Below, piece by piece: positions 38,576 through 47,549 of a stretch of 64,000 nucleotides of DNA (positions within the stretch are counted from its first letter, which is position 1; every line of letters begins with the position of its first letter). The notes under the pieces were generated by a model. That model worked only from the letters and a program-made list of their open reading frames with translations, was not told the DNA's origin and searched no databases. The stretch spans positions 62,001 to 126,000 of the forward strand of contig JACJWG010000005.1 of NCBI GenBank assembly GCA_020637235.1, read 5' to 3'. The stretch comes from Acidimicrobiaceae bacterium. Lineage in GTDB: Bacteria > Actinomycetota > Acidimicrobiia > Acidimicrobiales > Ilumatobacteraceae. A program made the translations under genes and the position numbers.

Positions 38576-41047
38576 GTGCTCGATCCCGACATCGCCACCG
38601 AGGACGCCCTGCGCCTCCTGTCGCGGCCCGATCCCGACGACGGACCCGTCGGTCCCCGTGGGTGGACCCGCCGCCGGTTCCTGCAGGCCATCGGAGCCGG
38701 GGTGTTCGGTGGGGCCACCGTCGGCACGATCGCCGGTGAGTTCTTCGGCGGCGACGTGCCCGAGGCCTGGGCCGGCACGCCGATCGGCCCGAACGACGGG
38801 ATCACCGTGGTGGTCACGCTGTACGGCGGCGTCGACGGGCTCAACGTGGTGGTGCCTCACGGCGACGGCAACTACTACGCCCGCCGGTCCAACATCGCGA
38901 TCCCGCAGAGTCAGGTGTTGCGGATCGACGACCAGCACGGCTTCGCGCCCCAGCTCACGTACCTGAAGACGTTGTACGACGCCGGCCAGGTCGCCGTCGT
39001 GCGCGGCGTCGGATACGCCAACCCCGACCTGTCGCACTTCACGTCGATGGCGATCTGGATGAACGGCAGCTTCGGCGGTGGACCGTCGACGGGCTGGATC
39101 GGACGATGGCTCGACGGGCAACCGCCGGCCACCGCCGAGCTCGCCGCGGCGTCCCTCGACTCCACCGTGCCGCTGCACCTGCAGGGCAACGTGCGTCGAG
39201 GCGCAGGGATCCCGCCGTACGGTGGCATGTTCGGGTTCGACAACGCCGCGAGCGACCAGCGGATGTACGCAGGGCTTCGGGCGATGTCGGCGGCGAGCGG
39301 GGAGCGCGGTGAGCTCCACGACGCGTTCAACCACACGATGCGTCGGCAGCTCGACCTCGCCGCCGAGACGGCGCCCGTGTTCCGCACCGCACTGCCCGGT
39401 GGTGGCGAGCTCACGCGTGAGCTCACCATCGCGGCCCGCCTGCTCAACGCCGATCTCGGCCTGCGGTTCCTCGACGTCTCACGGGGAGGCTTCGACACCC
39501 ACGACGGGCAAGGAGCGGTGCTGCCAGGACTGCTCGTCGATCTCAACGCCGGACTCCAGGCGTTCTACGCCACCCTGCAGCCGCGGTTCCAGAACCGGGT
39601 GACGATCCTCGTGATCTCCGAGTTCGGACGCACACCGCGATCGAACGACTCCGGTGGTACCGACCACGGCACGTCGAACCCGGTGTTCGTGATCGGCAGC
39701 AACGTCCGAGGCGGCCTCTACGGTCAGCAACCGTCGCTCGTCGACGTCGACCGCAACGGGAGGATGCACTCGTACGTCGACTTCCGATGGGTGTACGGCA
39801 CCGTGCTCGACAGCTGGATGGGCGGCGGCGCGAGCACCATCCTGAACGGCGCGTACCAGCCGCTCGGTCTGTACCACAGCGGCCCGGGCCAGGCGTCGCC
39901 CACCACCACGCCGGTGGTGCTCGGGCCCTCGGTCGCGAGCGGCTACGTCACCACCGCGCCGCAACGTGTGTTCGACACTCGCGACGGCACGGGCGGACGT
40001 GCCGCGCCACTCTCGGCGGGTGAGACGTGGTCGTTCGACCTGGCCGGTCGGTACGGCATCCCGGCCGATGCCACCGCGGTCGCGCTCAATCTCACGGCGG
40101 TCGACGCCACGGTGCCCACCTACGTGTCGGTGTGGCCGGGCGGCACGGTGAAGCCCTTCACGGCGAACCTGAACCCGGTGCCGGGCCTGGCGGTGCCCAA
40201 CCTGGTCGTCGGTCAACTCGGGCCAGGTGGCAGCGCGAGCTTCTACAACAACTCGGGCAGCGTGCACCTCGTCGCCGACGTCGTCGGATGGTTCACCCCG
40301 TCGAGCAACCTGCGGCTGCGGGCCCTCACCCCGGCGCGACTGCTCGACACCCGCGACGGCAGCGGCGGGGTCGCCGGCCCCGTCGGGCAGGGACAGACGA
40401 TCGACGTGAAGGTGACCGACCGGGGCGGGGTGCCCGCCAATGCGAAGGCGGTGGCGCTCAACGTCACCGTCACCGAACCGTCGACGGGCAGCTATCTCAC
40501 GGTGTTCCCGACGGGCGATCCGCGCCCGCTCGCCTCGAGCGTGAACATGGTGCGTGGCCAGACGGTGCCGAACATGGTGATCGCTCGGGTGGGCACCGAC
40601 GGCCGCGTGAGCGTGTACAACAACACCGGTGACGCCCACGTGGTGATCGACGTCGTGGGCGCGTTCGCCACCGACGCCCCCGGCCGGCTCGTCGCCGTGC
40701 AACCGGCGCGTGTGCTCGACACCCGAGAGGGCATCGGGGCGCCCGCGGCCAAGGTGGGCCAGGATCCGCTCGTGCTGCGTCTGTCGGGCCAGGCGGGCAT
40801 CCCGGGATCGGGGGTGAGCGCCGTGCTGCTCAACGTGACGGCGGTGCAGCCCGACCGCGACACCTTCGTCACCGTGTTCCCGGCCGGCGGCGACCGGCCA
40901 CTCGCCTCGAACCTGAACGCCGTGGCGGGCCAGGTGATCCCGAACATGGTGCTGGCCCGGCTGGGCACCAACGGTTCGGTGGCCCTGTACAACAACGCCG
41001 GTGCCGTCGATCTGGTGGCCGACGTGATGGGCTACTTCACCAGCTGA
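38576..41047 (+). CDS. Tat-exported DUF1501 protein with three C-terminal LDTR modules
   Basis: 823 residues. A twin-arginine signal TRRRFLQAIGAGVFGG begins near residue 30. The DUF1501 domain covers about 60-440 (LYGGVDGLNVVVPHGDGNYY; SRGGFDTHDGQG; ISEFGRTPRSNDSGGTDHG), a sulfatase-like fold of unknown activity. Three roughly 120-residue modules end the protein (about 460-823), with VFDTRDG, LLDTRDG and VLDTREG and the endings VADVVGWF, IDVVGAF and VADVMGYF. I choose GTG 38576 because GAGGAG at 38564-38569 sits 6 nt upstream; TTG 38570 is also in frame but too close. It pairs with the DUF1800 gene. Confidence 0.88.
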   Translation: MLDPDIATEDALRLLSRPDPDDGPVGPRGWTRRRFLQAIGAGVFGGATVGTIAGEFFGGDVPEAWAGTPIGPNDGITVVVTLYGGVDGLNVVVPHGDGNYYARRSNIAIPQSQVLRIDDQHGFAPQLTYLKTLYDAGQVAVVRGVGYANPDLSHFTSMAIWMNGSFGGGPSTGWIGRWLDGQPPATAELAAASLDSTVPLHLQGNVRRGAGIPPYGGMFGFDNAASDQRMYAGLRAMSAASGERGELHDAFNHTMRRQLDLAAETAPVFRTALPGGGELTRELTIAARLLNADLGLRFLDVSRGGFDTHDGQGAVLPGLLVDLNAGLQAFYATLQPRFQNRVTILVISEFGRTPRSNDSGGTDHGTSNPVFVIGSNVRGGLYGQQPSLVDVDRNGRMHSYVDFRWVYGTVLDSWMGGGASTILNGAYQPLGLYHSGPGQASPTTTPVVLGPSVASGYVTTAPQRVFDTRDGTGGRAAPLSAGETWSFDLAGRYGIPADATAVALNLTAVDATVPTYVSVWPGGTVKPFTANLNPVPGLAVPNLVVGQLGPGGSASFYNNSGSVHLVADVVGWFTPSSNLRLRALTPARLLDTRDGSGGVAGPVGQGQTIDVKVTDRGGVPANAKAVALNVTVTEPSTGSYLTVFPTGDPRPLASSVNMVRGQTVPNMVIARVGTDGRVSVYNNTGDAHVVIDVVGAFATDAPGRLVAVQPARVLDTREGIGAPAAKVGQDPLVLRLSGQAGIPGSGVSAVLLNVTAVQPDRDTFVTVFPAGGDRPLASNLNAVAGQVIPNMVLARLGTNGSVALYNNAGAVDLVADVMGYFTS

Positions 41048-41056
41048 GCGAGCGGT

Positions 41057-41878
41057 TCACGCCCGGCGGTACTTGGCGATCGCCAGCGGGGACATCACCG
41101 CCAGGATCGCGAGCGACCAGACGATCGAGGCCGTCACCGGGCCTGCGGTCGGTCCGCCCAACATCAGCGCGCGCACGGCCTCCGTGGTCTTGCTCAGCGG
41201 CTGTCGCCGCGCCCACCACTCGAGCCAGTCCGGCATGGTGGCCGGGTCGACGAACGCGCTCGACGCGAACGTGAGCGGGGCGAGGAGCGGGAACGCCGCG
41301 GCCTGCGCGGCCTCGCCGTTGGTGACGCTCAGACCGATGAACACGAAGATCGACGCGAGCGCGACGCCGAAGAACACGAGGACGCCGATGCCGGCCAGCA
41401 CGGCGAGCAGGTTGGTGTGCGTGCGGAAGCCGACGAGCAGTCCGATCAGCACCATCAACACGACGATCACGGTGTTGCGGAGTGTGTCGGCGAGCACTCG
41501 TCCGCCGAGCACTGCCGCACGGGACATCGGCAGCGAACGGAGCCGTTCGAGCAGTCCCGTGCCCTTGTCCTCGGCCAGGCCGACGGCGGTGTTGATCGCA
41601 CCGAACGACACCGTCTGGGCGAAGATGCCGGGCATCAGGTAGTCGACGTAGCTCCGGCCCGGGATCTGGATCGCCCCACCGAACACGTAGCGGAACATGA
41701 ACACGAAGATCACGGGCTGCACGAGCGAGAAGACGAGCACCTGCGGGACGCGCCGCATCGCGGTGAGATTGCGGCCGGTCATCGCGAGCGTGTCGCGGAC
41801 GGCCCAGAGGATGCCGCCGTCGGCGGTGCCCGGCGGCGGTGCGAACGTGGGTGCGGTGGCGGTGGACGAAGCGGTCAC
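41057..41878 (-). CDS. ABC-2 type permease, DrrB-like
   Basis: 273 residues with six membrane helices of the ABC-2/DrrB type. Typical stretches are VFSLVQPVIFVFMFRYVFGGAI, YVDYLMPGIFAQTV, GLLERLRSLPMSRAAVLGGR, and the end helix after TEAVRALMLGGP. It forms an exporter with the ATPase encoded just upstream on the minus strand; the GTG start at 41878 overlaps that gene's stop (GTGA). Relatives export anthracyclines or glycolipids. Convergent with the DUF1501 gene, 9 bp away. Confidence 0.92.
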   Translation of the reverse strand: MTASSTATAPTFAPPPGTADGGILWAVRDTLAMTGRNLTAMRRVPQVLVFSLVQPVIFVFMFRYVFGGAIQIPGRSYVDYLMPGIFAQTVSFGAINTAVGLAEDKGTGLLERLRSLPMSRAAVLGGRVLADTLRNTVIVVLMVLIGLLVGFRTHTNLLAVLAGIGVLVFFGVALASIFVFIGLSVTNGEAAQAAAFPLLAPLTFASSAFVDPATMPDWLEWWARRQPLSKTTEAVRALMLGGPTAGPVTASIVWSLAILAVMSPLAIAKYRRA

Positions 41879-42825
41879 GATGCGCTGCTCCCGGTGAGGC
41901 TGATGAACACGTCGTCGAGCGTCGGCTCGTGGAGGTCGATGCGGCCCACGTCGATCGATCGGTCGTGGAGCAGGTTGAGGGCGTCGCGCACCGTGCCGGC
42001 GCCTCCACGCAGCGGCAGGTGCACGACGACCTGCTCGCCGACCGGGCGGCTCGCCCCGAAGTCGACGAGCGCACCGACGGCGTCGGCGGCGGCCGCCGGA
42101 TCGTGGAACGACAGGACCACGGTGGTCTCGCCGAGGCGCGACTTCAACTGCGCCGCAGTTCCTTCGGCCACGACGAGCCCGTGGTCGATCACGACGATCC
42201 GATCCGCGAGACGGTCGGCCTCTTCGAGGTACTGGGTCGTCAACAACACCGTGGTGCCGTCCGAGACGAGCGTGCCGATGACGTCCCAGAGATCCTGTCG
42301 GCTGGCCGGATCGAGGCCGGTGGTCGGCTCGTCGAGCAGCAGCACGGGCGGATGGGTGACGAGTGCCGCGGCGAGGTCGAGACGCCGACGCATGCCGCCC
42401 GAGTAGGTGCGCACCGGCCGGTTGGCGGCGTCGCTCAAGTGGAACTGCTCGAGCAGCTCCGCCGCGCGCCGGCGGGCGTCGCCCGTGGCGAGGTGGTTCA
42501 GCCGGCCGACGAGGGTGAGGTTCTCGCGGCCGGTGAGGTTCTCGTCGACGGCCGCGTACTGCCCGGCGAGGCCGATCCGGCGACGGACGTCGTTCGGGTG
42601 CGCCACCACGTCGATGCCCGCGACCTCGGCCCGACCTCGGGTCGGCCGCAGGATCGTGGTGAGAATCCGAACCGCGGTGGTCTTGCCCGCACCGTTGGGG
42701 CCGAGCAGGCCGAGCACCGAGCCGGACGGCACGTCGAACGAGACGCCCTGCAGTGCGTGGACGTCGCCGAAGTGCATCACCAGCCCGTCGGCGACGATCG
42801 CCGGTGTGGGGGAGGACGTGGACAT
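41875..42825 (-). CDS. ABC exporter ATPase, DrrA-like
   Basis: 316 residues. Walker A GPNGAGKTT, signature YSGGMRRRLDLAAAL and Walker B LLLDEPTTGLDP mark the DrrA drug-exporter class. The C-terminal extension after about residue 230 carries the usual regulatory domain and ends TLDDVFISLTG. The start ATG 42825 is chosen because of the best promoter in the window, TTGACA-N16-TAGAGT with 7 nt to the ATG; the upstream in-frame GTG 42834 lies inside the -10 box. Divergent from marR. Confidence 0.93.
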   Translation of the reverse strand: MSTSSPTPAIVADGLVMHFGDVHALQGVSFDVPSGSVLGLLGPNGAGKTTAVRILTTILRPTRGRAEVAGIDVVAHPNDVRRRIGLAGQYAAVDENLTGRENLTLVGRLNHLATGDARRRAAELLEQFHLSDAANRPVRTYSGGMRRRLDLAAALVTHPPVLLLDEPTTGLDPASRQDLWDVIGTLVSDGTTVLLTTQYLEEADRLADRIVVIDHGLVVAEGTAAQLKSRLGETTVVLSFHDPAAAADAVGALVDFGASRPVGEQVVVHLPLRGGAGTVRDALNLLHDRSIDVGRIDLHEPTLDDVFISLTGSSAS

Positions 42826-42832
42826 GTGCTTC

Positions 42833-42860
42833 ACTCTAGAAGATCATTGAGTCATGTCAA
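42833..42860 (-). promoter_or_regulatory. Promoter of the drr operon, leaderless
   Basis: Minus strand: -35 TTGACA (42860-42855), 16-bp spacer, -10 TAGAGT (42838-42833), 7 nt, then the drrA ATG. The -35 is consensus. An inverted repeat TTGA-N6-TCAA (42847-42860) covers the -35, and outer arms TTCACTC (42830-42836) and GAGTGAA (42871-42877) flank the region. All are candidate MarR binding sites. Confidence 0.7.
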
Positions 42861-42908
42861 CGGTCGTTTCGAGTGAAGTGTTGCCGACGGCGTCGCTACG
42901 ATGTCGCC

Positions 42909-43406
42909 GTGGCACGTCCTCGGGCAATGGCATCGGAGGCGACGGAGGCGAGGTCGTCGGACGACGACCTGCTGTGGTCGCGGATGATGACGTTGTTCGT
43001 GACGGCCCGCGACCAGATGTTCGGCATCCTGGTCCGCCACGAGCTCACCCCGCCGCACGGGTTCGCACTCTCGATGCTGCAGGATGGACAGATGCGCATG
43101 CGCGACATGGCCGAGCGGATGTCGTGCGATGCGTCGTACATCACGGCGGTGGTGGACCGTCTCGAGGAGGTGGGCCTCGCCGAGCGCCGGTCCAGCCCGA
43201 CCGATCGCCGGGTGAAGGAGATCGCCCTCACCGACGCCGGCGAGCGCGTGGCCGCGCTGGTGCGCCGCACCCTCACCGCCCCGCCCCCGGCGATCGAGCG
43301 GCTCACCACCGCGGAGCGACGCACGTTGGCCGCGCTGCTGGCGAAGATGGTGCCCGAGGACGAGATCGCGGACGACGCCTTCCGAATTCCCCCGCCTCGC
43401 GTCTGA
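42909..43406 (+). CDS. MarR-family transcriptional regulator
   Basis: 165 residues. The winged-helix core is clear: LTPPHGFALSMLQDGQMRMR, DMAERMSCDASYITAVVDRL, then wing EEVGLAERRSSPTDRRVKEI. A helical dimerisation end follows. It is placed between a divergent Drr-type exporter and a downstream MFS transporter, so it probably represses both and responds to a toxic small molecule. The GTG start at 42909 has TACGAT-N6 upstream, a leaderless promoter; an earlier in-frame start at 42873 is disregarded. Confidence 0.9.
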   Translation: MARPRAMASEATEARSSDDDLLWSRMMTLFVTARDQMFGILVRHELTPPHGFALSMLQDGQMRMRDMAERMSCDASYITAVVDRLEEVGLAERRSSPTDRRVKEIALTDAGERVAALVRRTLTAPPPAIERLTTAERRTLAALLAKMVPEDEIADDAFRIPPPRV

Positions 43407-43466
43407 TCCGCCTGGCAACATCGGCGGCGATGAGTCGGCGCCGCCCGGCTCGTCCGCCTCGTCACC

Positions 43467-44777
43467 ATGGTCGTCTTCCGTCGTCTCCTCGCCAATGCCC
43501 TCGTCGGGGGCGTGATGAGCAGCTTCCTGTGGTTCGCGCTCACCTTCTGGACGTACCTCGAGACCCGATCGGTGGTGGCGACGTCGATCATCGGCGGCTC
43601 CTACGCCATCGCCGCTGCCGGCTTCGGCCTCGTGTTCGGCAGCTTCGTCGATCGACACCGCAAGCACACCTCGATGGTGGTCGCGTCGGTCGCTGCGCTC
43701 GCGTGCTTCGCGGCGGCCACTGCGCTCTACGCCGTGGCGCCGGCCGACGAGGTGCACCGGCTCGGTGCGCCGTGGTTCTGGGCGCTGGTCCTGCTCGTGA
43801 TGCTCGGTTCGGTCGTCGGCAACCTCCGGTCGATCGCGCTCTCCACGTGCGTCACGCTGCTCGTCGCCGACGGTGAGCGCGACAAGGCCAACGGGCTCGT
43901 GGGCGCCACGATGGGGATCTCGTTCACCCTCACGTCGGTGTTCAGTGGCCTGGTGATCGGCCAGCTGGGCATGGGGTGGGCCCTCGCCCTCAGCACGGTG
44001 GTGAGCGCACTCGCCCTCGTCCACCTGCTCACCATCGAGGTGCCCGAGGCACCTCCCGAGGCCACCGGCGAGCACGTGCCCGCGATCGACGTGCGCGGTG
44101 CCGTCGAGGCGATCCGGCGTGTGCCCGGCCTGTTCGGGCTGATCGGCTTCGCCGCGTGCAACAACCTGCTCGGCGGGGTGTTCATGTCGCTCATGGACGC
44201 GTACGGCCTCGAGATCGTGTCGGTCGAGACGTGGGGCGTGCTGTTCGCCGTCCTGAGCCTCGGGTTCGTCGTCGGCGGGCTCGTCGTCGCGCGTCGCGGC
44301 CTCGGCAGCCGGCCGTTGCGTGTGGCCCTGCTGTGCAACCTCGCCAACTGGGCGGTGTGCAGCGTGTTCACGGTGCGCACGTCGATCGTGCTGCTGTCGA
44401 TCGGCATGTTCGTCTGGCTCGTCCTGATGCCCGTGATCGAGGCTGCCGAGCAGACCGTGTTGCAGACCGTGGTGCCGTTCGACCAGCAAGGGCGGGTGTT
44501 CGGCTTCGCGCAGGCGATCGAGAACGCTGCGTCACCGATCACCGCCCTCGCGATCGGCCCGATCGCACAGCTGTGGGTGATCCCGTTCATGACCGACGGC
44601 GCCGGCGCCGACTCGATCGGCAGCTGGTTCGGCACCGGGACCGCTCGGGGCATCGCCCTCATCTTCACCGTCGCCGGCCTGCTGGGCATCGTGCTCACCG
44701 GCCTCGCCTCGGCGTCACGGTGGTACCGCTCGATCAGCCACGCGGCGTCGGCATCGCACCAGGTGCAGCCCGCCTGA
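43467..44777 (+). CDS. MFS transporter, tetracycline-efflux-like
   Basis: 436 residues, 12 predicted helices with the MFS loop GSFVDRHRKHTSM between helices 2 and 3. The mid-loop EAPPEATGEHVPAIDVRGAVEAI separates the two halves. The pattern resembles multidrug efflux MFS. It is co-oriented with marR (60 bp gap) and probably in its operon. Start ATG 43467; an out-of-frame ATG at 43430 is ignored. It is convergent with the HisD-family gene; the 18-bp gap shows only a 4-bp CTGA/TCAG pairing. Confidence 0.88.
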   Translation: MVVFRRLLANALVGGVMSSFLWFALTFWTYLETRSVVATSIIGGSYAIAAAGFGLVFGSFVDRHRKHTSMVVASVAALACFAAATALYAVAPADEVHRLGAPWFWALVLLVMLGSVVGNLRSIALSTCVTLLVADGERDKANGLVGATMGISFTLTSVFSGLVIGQLGMGWALALSTVVSALALVHLLTIEVPEAPPEATGEHVPAIDVRGAVEAIRRVPGLFGLIGFAACNNLLGGVFMSLMDAYGLEIVSVETWGVLFAVLSLGFVVGGLVVARRGLGSRPLRVALLCNLANWAVCSVFTVRTSIVLLSIGMFVWLVLMPVIEAAEQTVLQTVVPFDQQGRVFGFAQAIENAASPITALAIGPIAQLWVIPFMTDGAGADSIGSWFGTGTARGIALIFTVAGLLGIVLTGLASASRWYRSISHAASASHQVQPA

Positions 44778-44795
44778 CGGCGCCCGCCGCGTGCC

Positions 44796-46148
44796 TCAGC
44801 GGTCGAGGCGGGTGCGGATCGCCGCGGCGTGCGCGGGGAACCCCTCGTGGTCGGCCAGCGCCACCACCGAGCCGGCCATGCGGCGCAGCGCTCGTTCGTC
44901 GGCGCGGGCCACGGCGGTGCGCTTCAGGAACGCCTCGGCGGTGATGCCCGACGACACCTGCGCGAAGCCGCTCGTCGGCAACGACGCCGGACAGCCGATC
45001 ACGAAGTTCGCCGCGCTGAACGGCGTGTGCTGACCGATCAGGATCTCGCCTGCGTCGACCAGCAACTCGAGGGTCGACTCGACCGCATGGTCGGTCACCG
45101 CGAGCTGCAGGTGCTCGGGCGCATAGGCGTTGGCCACGGCAGCGGCCTCGGCGAGGTCGTCGACGAACACACACCCCCCGTTGCGCCCGAGCGAGGCCCG
45201 AGCAGCGTCGGCACGAACCGCCGGCAGGTCGGCGAGCCGCCGGGCCAGCGCGGCGTCGACGGCGTCGGCGAGCGTCTCGGACGGCGTGACGAGCACGACT
45301 GCGGAGTCGGTGCCGTGCTCGGCCTCGATCAGCAGATCGGCCGCCAGGAGGTCGGGATCGGCCGAGTCGTCCGCGACGACCACGCTCTCGGTGGGACCGA
45401 GCAGCATCATCGTCGCCAGACCGTGACGCTGCATCTCCACCTGGGCGCACACCACGGCCGGCGATCCCGGGCCCACCACCTTGCGCACCTTCGGGATCGA
45501 CTCGGTGCCGAACCCGAGCGCAGCGACGCCCGCCGGTCCGTTCACGCGGAACACCTGATCGATGCCGAGCTTGCGGCACACGGCGAGCACGGCCGGATCC
45601 ACCTCGCCCGAGCCGCCGGGGACCGGTGGCACGACGAGCGCCACCTGCGGCACGCCGGCGACGACTGCCGGAACGGCGAGCTGGTAAGCGACGCTCGGGT
45701 ACGACGCCTTGCCACTCGGGACGAACAGGCCCGCCGACGTGATCGGGCCGATCTTCTCGCCCACCACCAGACCGGGCTCGCTCTCGAACGACCAGGTCGA
45801 TGCACGCTCGACCAGGCGCTCGTTGAACGCACGCAGATGCGCGATCGCGTCGTCGATCGCGGCGTCCACGTCGGCTGTCACCTCGGCGGCCTCGATCTCG
45901 GCCGCGGACACCCGGAGCTGCTCGGGTCGGAGCTCGATGCGGTCGAACCGGGCGAGCGCCCGGCAGACCGCCGCGTCGCCGTGCTGGCGGACGTCGTCGA
46001 TGAGCTCGCCGATCGATCGGCGCAGCTCGGGGTCGAAGATCTCGTCGAGGCCGCGATGCAACAGCGCGGCCCGATCGGCGGCCGACATCGAAGCCCAACG
46101 CATTCGCCGCATCACCCCGTCCGTCGTGCTCGTCTCGCCAGCGCTCAT
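44796..46148 (-). CDS. Histidinol dehydrogenase-family protein with altered active site
   Basis: 450 residues that align along their whole length with HisD (GLFVPSGKASYPSVAYQLAVPA; FGTESIPKVRKVVGPGS; YAPEHLQL). The catalytic Glu-His pair is kept (PEH). Several canonical positions differ by my alignment with E. coli HisD. The zinc ligand Gln259 is Glu (EAEHG), zinc ligand Asp360 is Asn (SAANF), the substrate His367 region NHVLPT reads PASLPT, and GPGN reads GPGS. The zinc His near the C-terminus is kept (FPAHAAAI). No other his genes are nearby. It may be a HisD paralogue acting on another alcohol, as HpsN does, or an inactive relative. ATG 46148 has TACCGT-N7 upstream, leaderless. Confidence 0.8.
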   Translation of the reverse strand: MSAGETSTTDGVMRRMRWASMSAADRAALLHRGLDEIFDPELRRSIGELIDDVRQHGDAAVCRALARFDRIELRPEQLRVSAAEIEAAEVTADVDAAIDDAIAHLRAFNERLVERASTWSFESEPGLVVGEKIGPITSAGLFVPSGKASYPSVAYQLAVPAVVAGVPQVALVVPPVPGGSGEVDPAVLAVCRKLGIDQVFRVNGPAGVAALGFGTESIPKVRKVVGPGSPAVVCAQVEMQRHGLATMMLLGPTESVVVADDSADPDLLAADLLIEAEHGTDSAVVLVTPSETLADAVDAALARRLADLPAVRADAARASLGRNGGCVFVDDLAEAAAVANAYAPEHLQLAVTDHAVESTLELLVDAGEILIGQHTPFSAANFVIGCPASLPTSGFAQVSSGITAEAFLKRTAVARADERALRRMAGSVVALADHEGFPAHAAAIRTRLDR

Positions 46149-46194
46149 GCGCGCGACGGTAGCGGGGGATGGACCTGATCCACCGGTGGCCGAC

Positions 46195-46200
46195 TATGCT
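46195..46200 (+). promoter_or_regulatory. -10 box of the purA promoter
   Basis: TATGCT at 46195-46200 predicts a start near 46207 and a purA leader of about 65 nt, unlike the leaderless neighbours. GGAG precedes the ATG at 46272. The -35 is unclear. Confidence 0.4.
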
Positions 46201-46271
46201 CGTCCCACGTTCCGGAACCGCCGGACCCCCGGACGCGACAGCGAGACGAGTGGAAGCGAGGAGCGTGCCCA

Positions 46272-47549
46272 ATGCCCGTCACCGTGATCGTCGGCGCCCA
46301 GTGGGGTGACGAAGGCAAGGCCAAGGTGATCGACCTGCTCTCGAAGGAGCACGGGTACGTCGTGCGGTACCAGGGTGGGCACAACGCCGGGCACACCGTG
46401 GTGGTCGGAGACGAACGCTACGCCCTGCAACTCGTGCCGAGCGGCATCCTCTACGACCACGTCGTGCCGGTGATCGCGAACGGTGTGGTGGTGGACATGC
46501 CGACGCTGTTCCACGAGATCGACACCCTCGAACGCCGGGGCATCGGTTGCGAGCGGCTCGTGGTGAGCAGCCACGCCCACCTCATCTTCCCGTGGCACCA
46601 GGCGTGGGACGCGCTGCACGAGCAGGACCGGGGCGACGCGAAGATCGGTACCACGCTGAAGGGCATCGGTCCGGCGTACGCAGACAAGGCGCGTCGCGTG
46701 GGCATCCGCGCCGGTGAGGTGCTCGATCCGGTCGCCTTCGCCGACACGGTGCGGTCGCGAGCCGAAGCCGAGAGCCGCTCGCTCGTCGCCGCCGGTGGCG
46801 AACCGCTCGACGTCGACGACGTGGTGGCGCGATCCACCGAGTTGGCCGCCCGACTGGCGCCCCACGTCGGCGACACCGTGAACCTGTTGCACGACGCGCT
46901 CGCGGCCGGTCAGCATCTGCTGCTCGAGGGCGCGCAGGCCACCTTCCTCGACCTCGACCACGGCACATATCCCTACGTCACGTCGTCGAACCCGACCGCC
47001 GGAGGTGCGTGCGCCGGTACCGGCCTCGGGCCACGCGACATCGACCGTGTGGTGGGCATCACCAAGGCCTACACCACCCGCGTCGGCGCCGGTCCGTTCC
47101 CGACCGAGCTGCTCGACGCCGACGGTGACCGCCTCGTCGAGATCGGTCGCGAGTTCGGCACCGTCACCGGTCGACGCCGCCGTCCGGGTTGGATCGACTG
47201 CGTGATGCTCCGTCACGCCGTGCGGCTCAACTCGCTCACCGAGCTCGCCCTCACCAAACTCGACGTCCTCGACTCGTTCGACACCGTGAAGGTGTGCGTC
47301 GGCTACCGCGTCGACGGCCGGCGCCTGTCGGGCTACCCGGATCGTGTCGAGCTGCTCGCGCAGGTCGAGCCGGAGTACGTCGAGCTGCCCGGCTGGGGAC
47401 GCGAGCTCCGCTCGATGCGCCGCCCGAGCGAGCTGCCGAGCGCAGCGCGCGCCTTCGTGCAGCTCGTCGAGGCCGAGGTCGGCGTGCCGATCGGTGTGGT
47501 CGGCGTCGGCGCCGAGCGTGACGACTACCTGCACTGGGCGGCATCGTGA
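46272..47549 (+). CDS. purA: Adenylosuccinate synthetase
   Basis: First step from IMP to AMP: GTP-dependent condensation of IMP with aspartate. The 425 residues start VTVIVGAQWGDEGKAKVIDLL. The nearly invariant QWGDEGKGK loop has Ala in place of the second-last Gly (GKAK). Other landmarks are intact: GGHNAGHTVVV, IGTTLKGIGPAYADK, the GTP/IMP segment FLDLDHGTYPYVTSSNPTAGG, and TGRRRRPGWID. It is overlapped by purB (GTGA), giving both enzymes of the AMP branch in one unit. Confidence 0.96.
   Translation: MPVTVIVGAQWGDEGKAKVIDLLSKEHGYVVRYQGGHNAGHTVVVGDERYALQLVPSGILYDHVVPVIANGVVVDMPTLFHEIDTLERRGIGCERLVVSSHAHLIFPWHQAWDALHEQDRGDAKIGTTLKGIGPAYADKARRVGIRAGEVLDPVAFADTVRSRAEAESRSLVAAGGEPLDVDDVVARSTELAARLAPHVGDTVNLLHDALAAGQHLLLEGAQATFLDLDHGTYPYVTSSNPTAGGACAGTGLGPRDIDRVVGITKAYTTRVGAGPFPTELLDADGDRLVEIGREFGTVTGRRRRPGWIDCVMLRHAVRLNSLTELALTKLDVLDSFDTVKVCVGYRVDGRRLSGYPDRVELLAQVEPEYVELPGWGRELRSMRRPSELPSAARAFVQLVEAEVGVPIGVVGVGAERDDYLHWAAS

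Noticed and set aside
43430..43466. Earlier ATG at 43430 as start of the MFS transporter
   Set aside because: It is in a different frame and would give a basic peptide without membrane helices.
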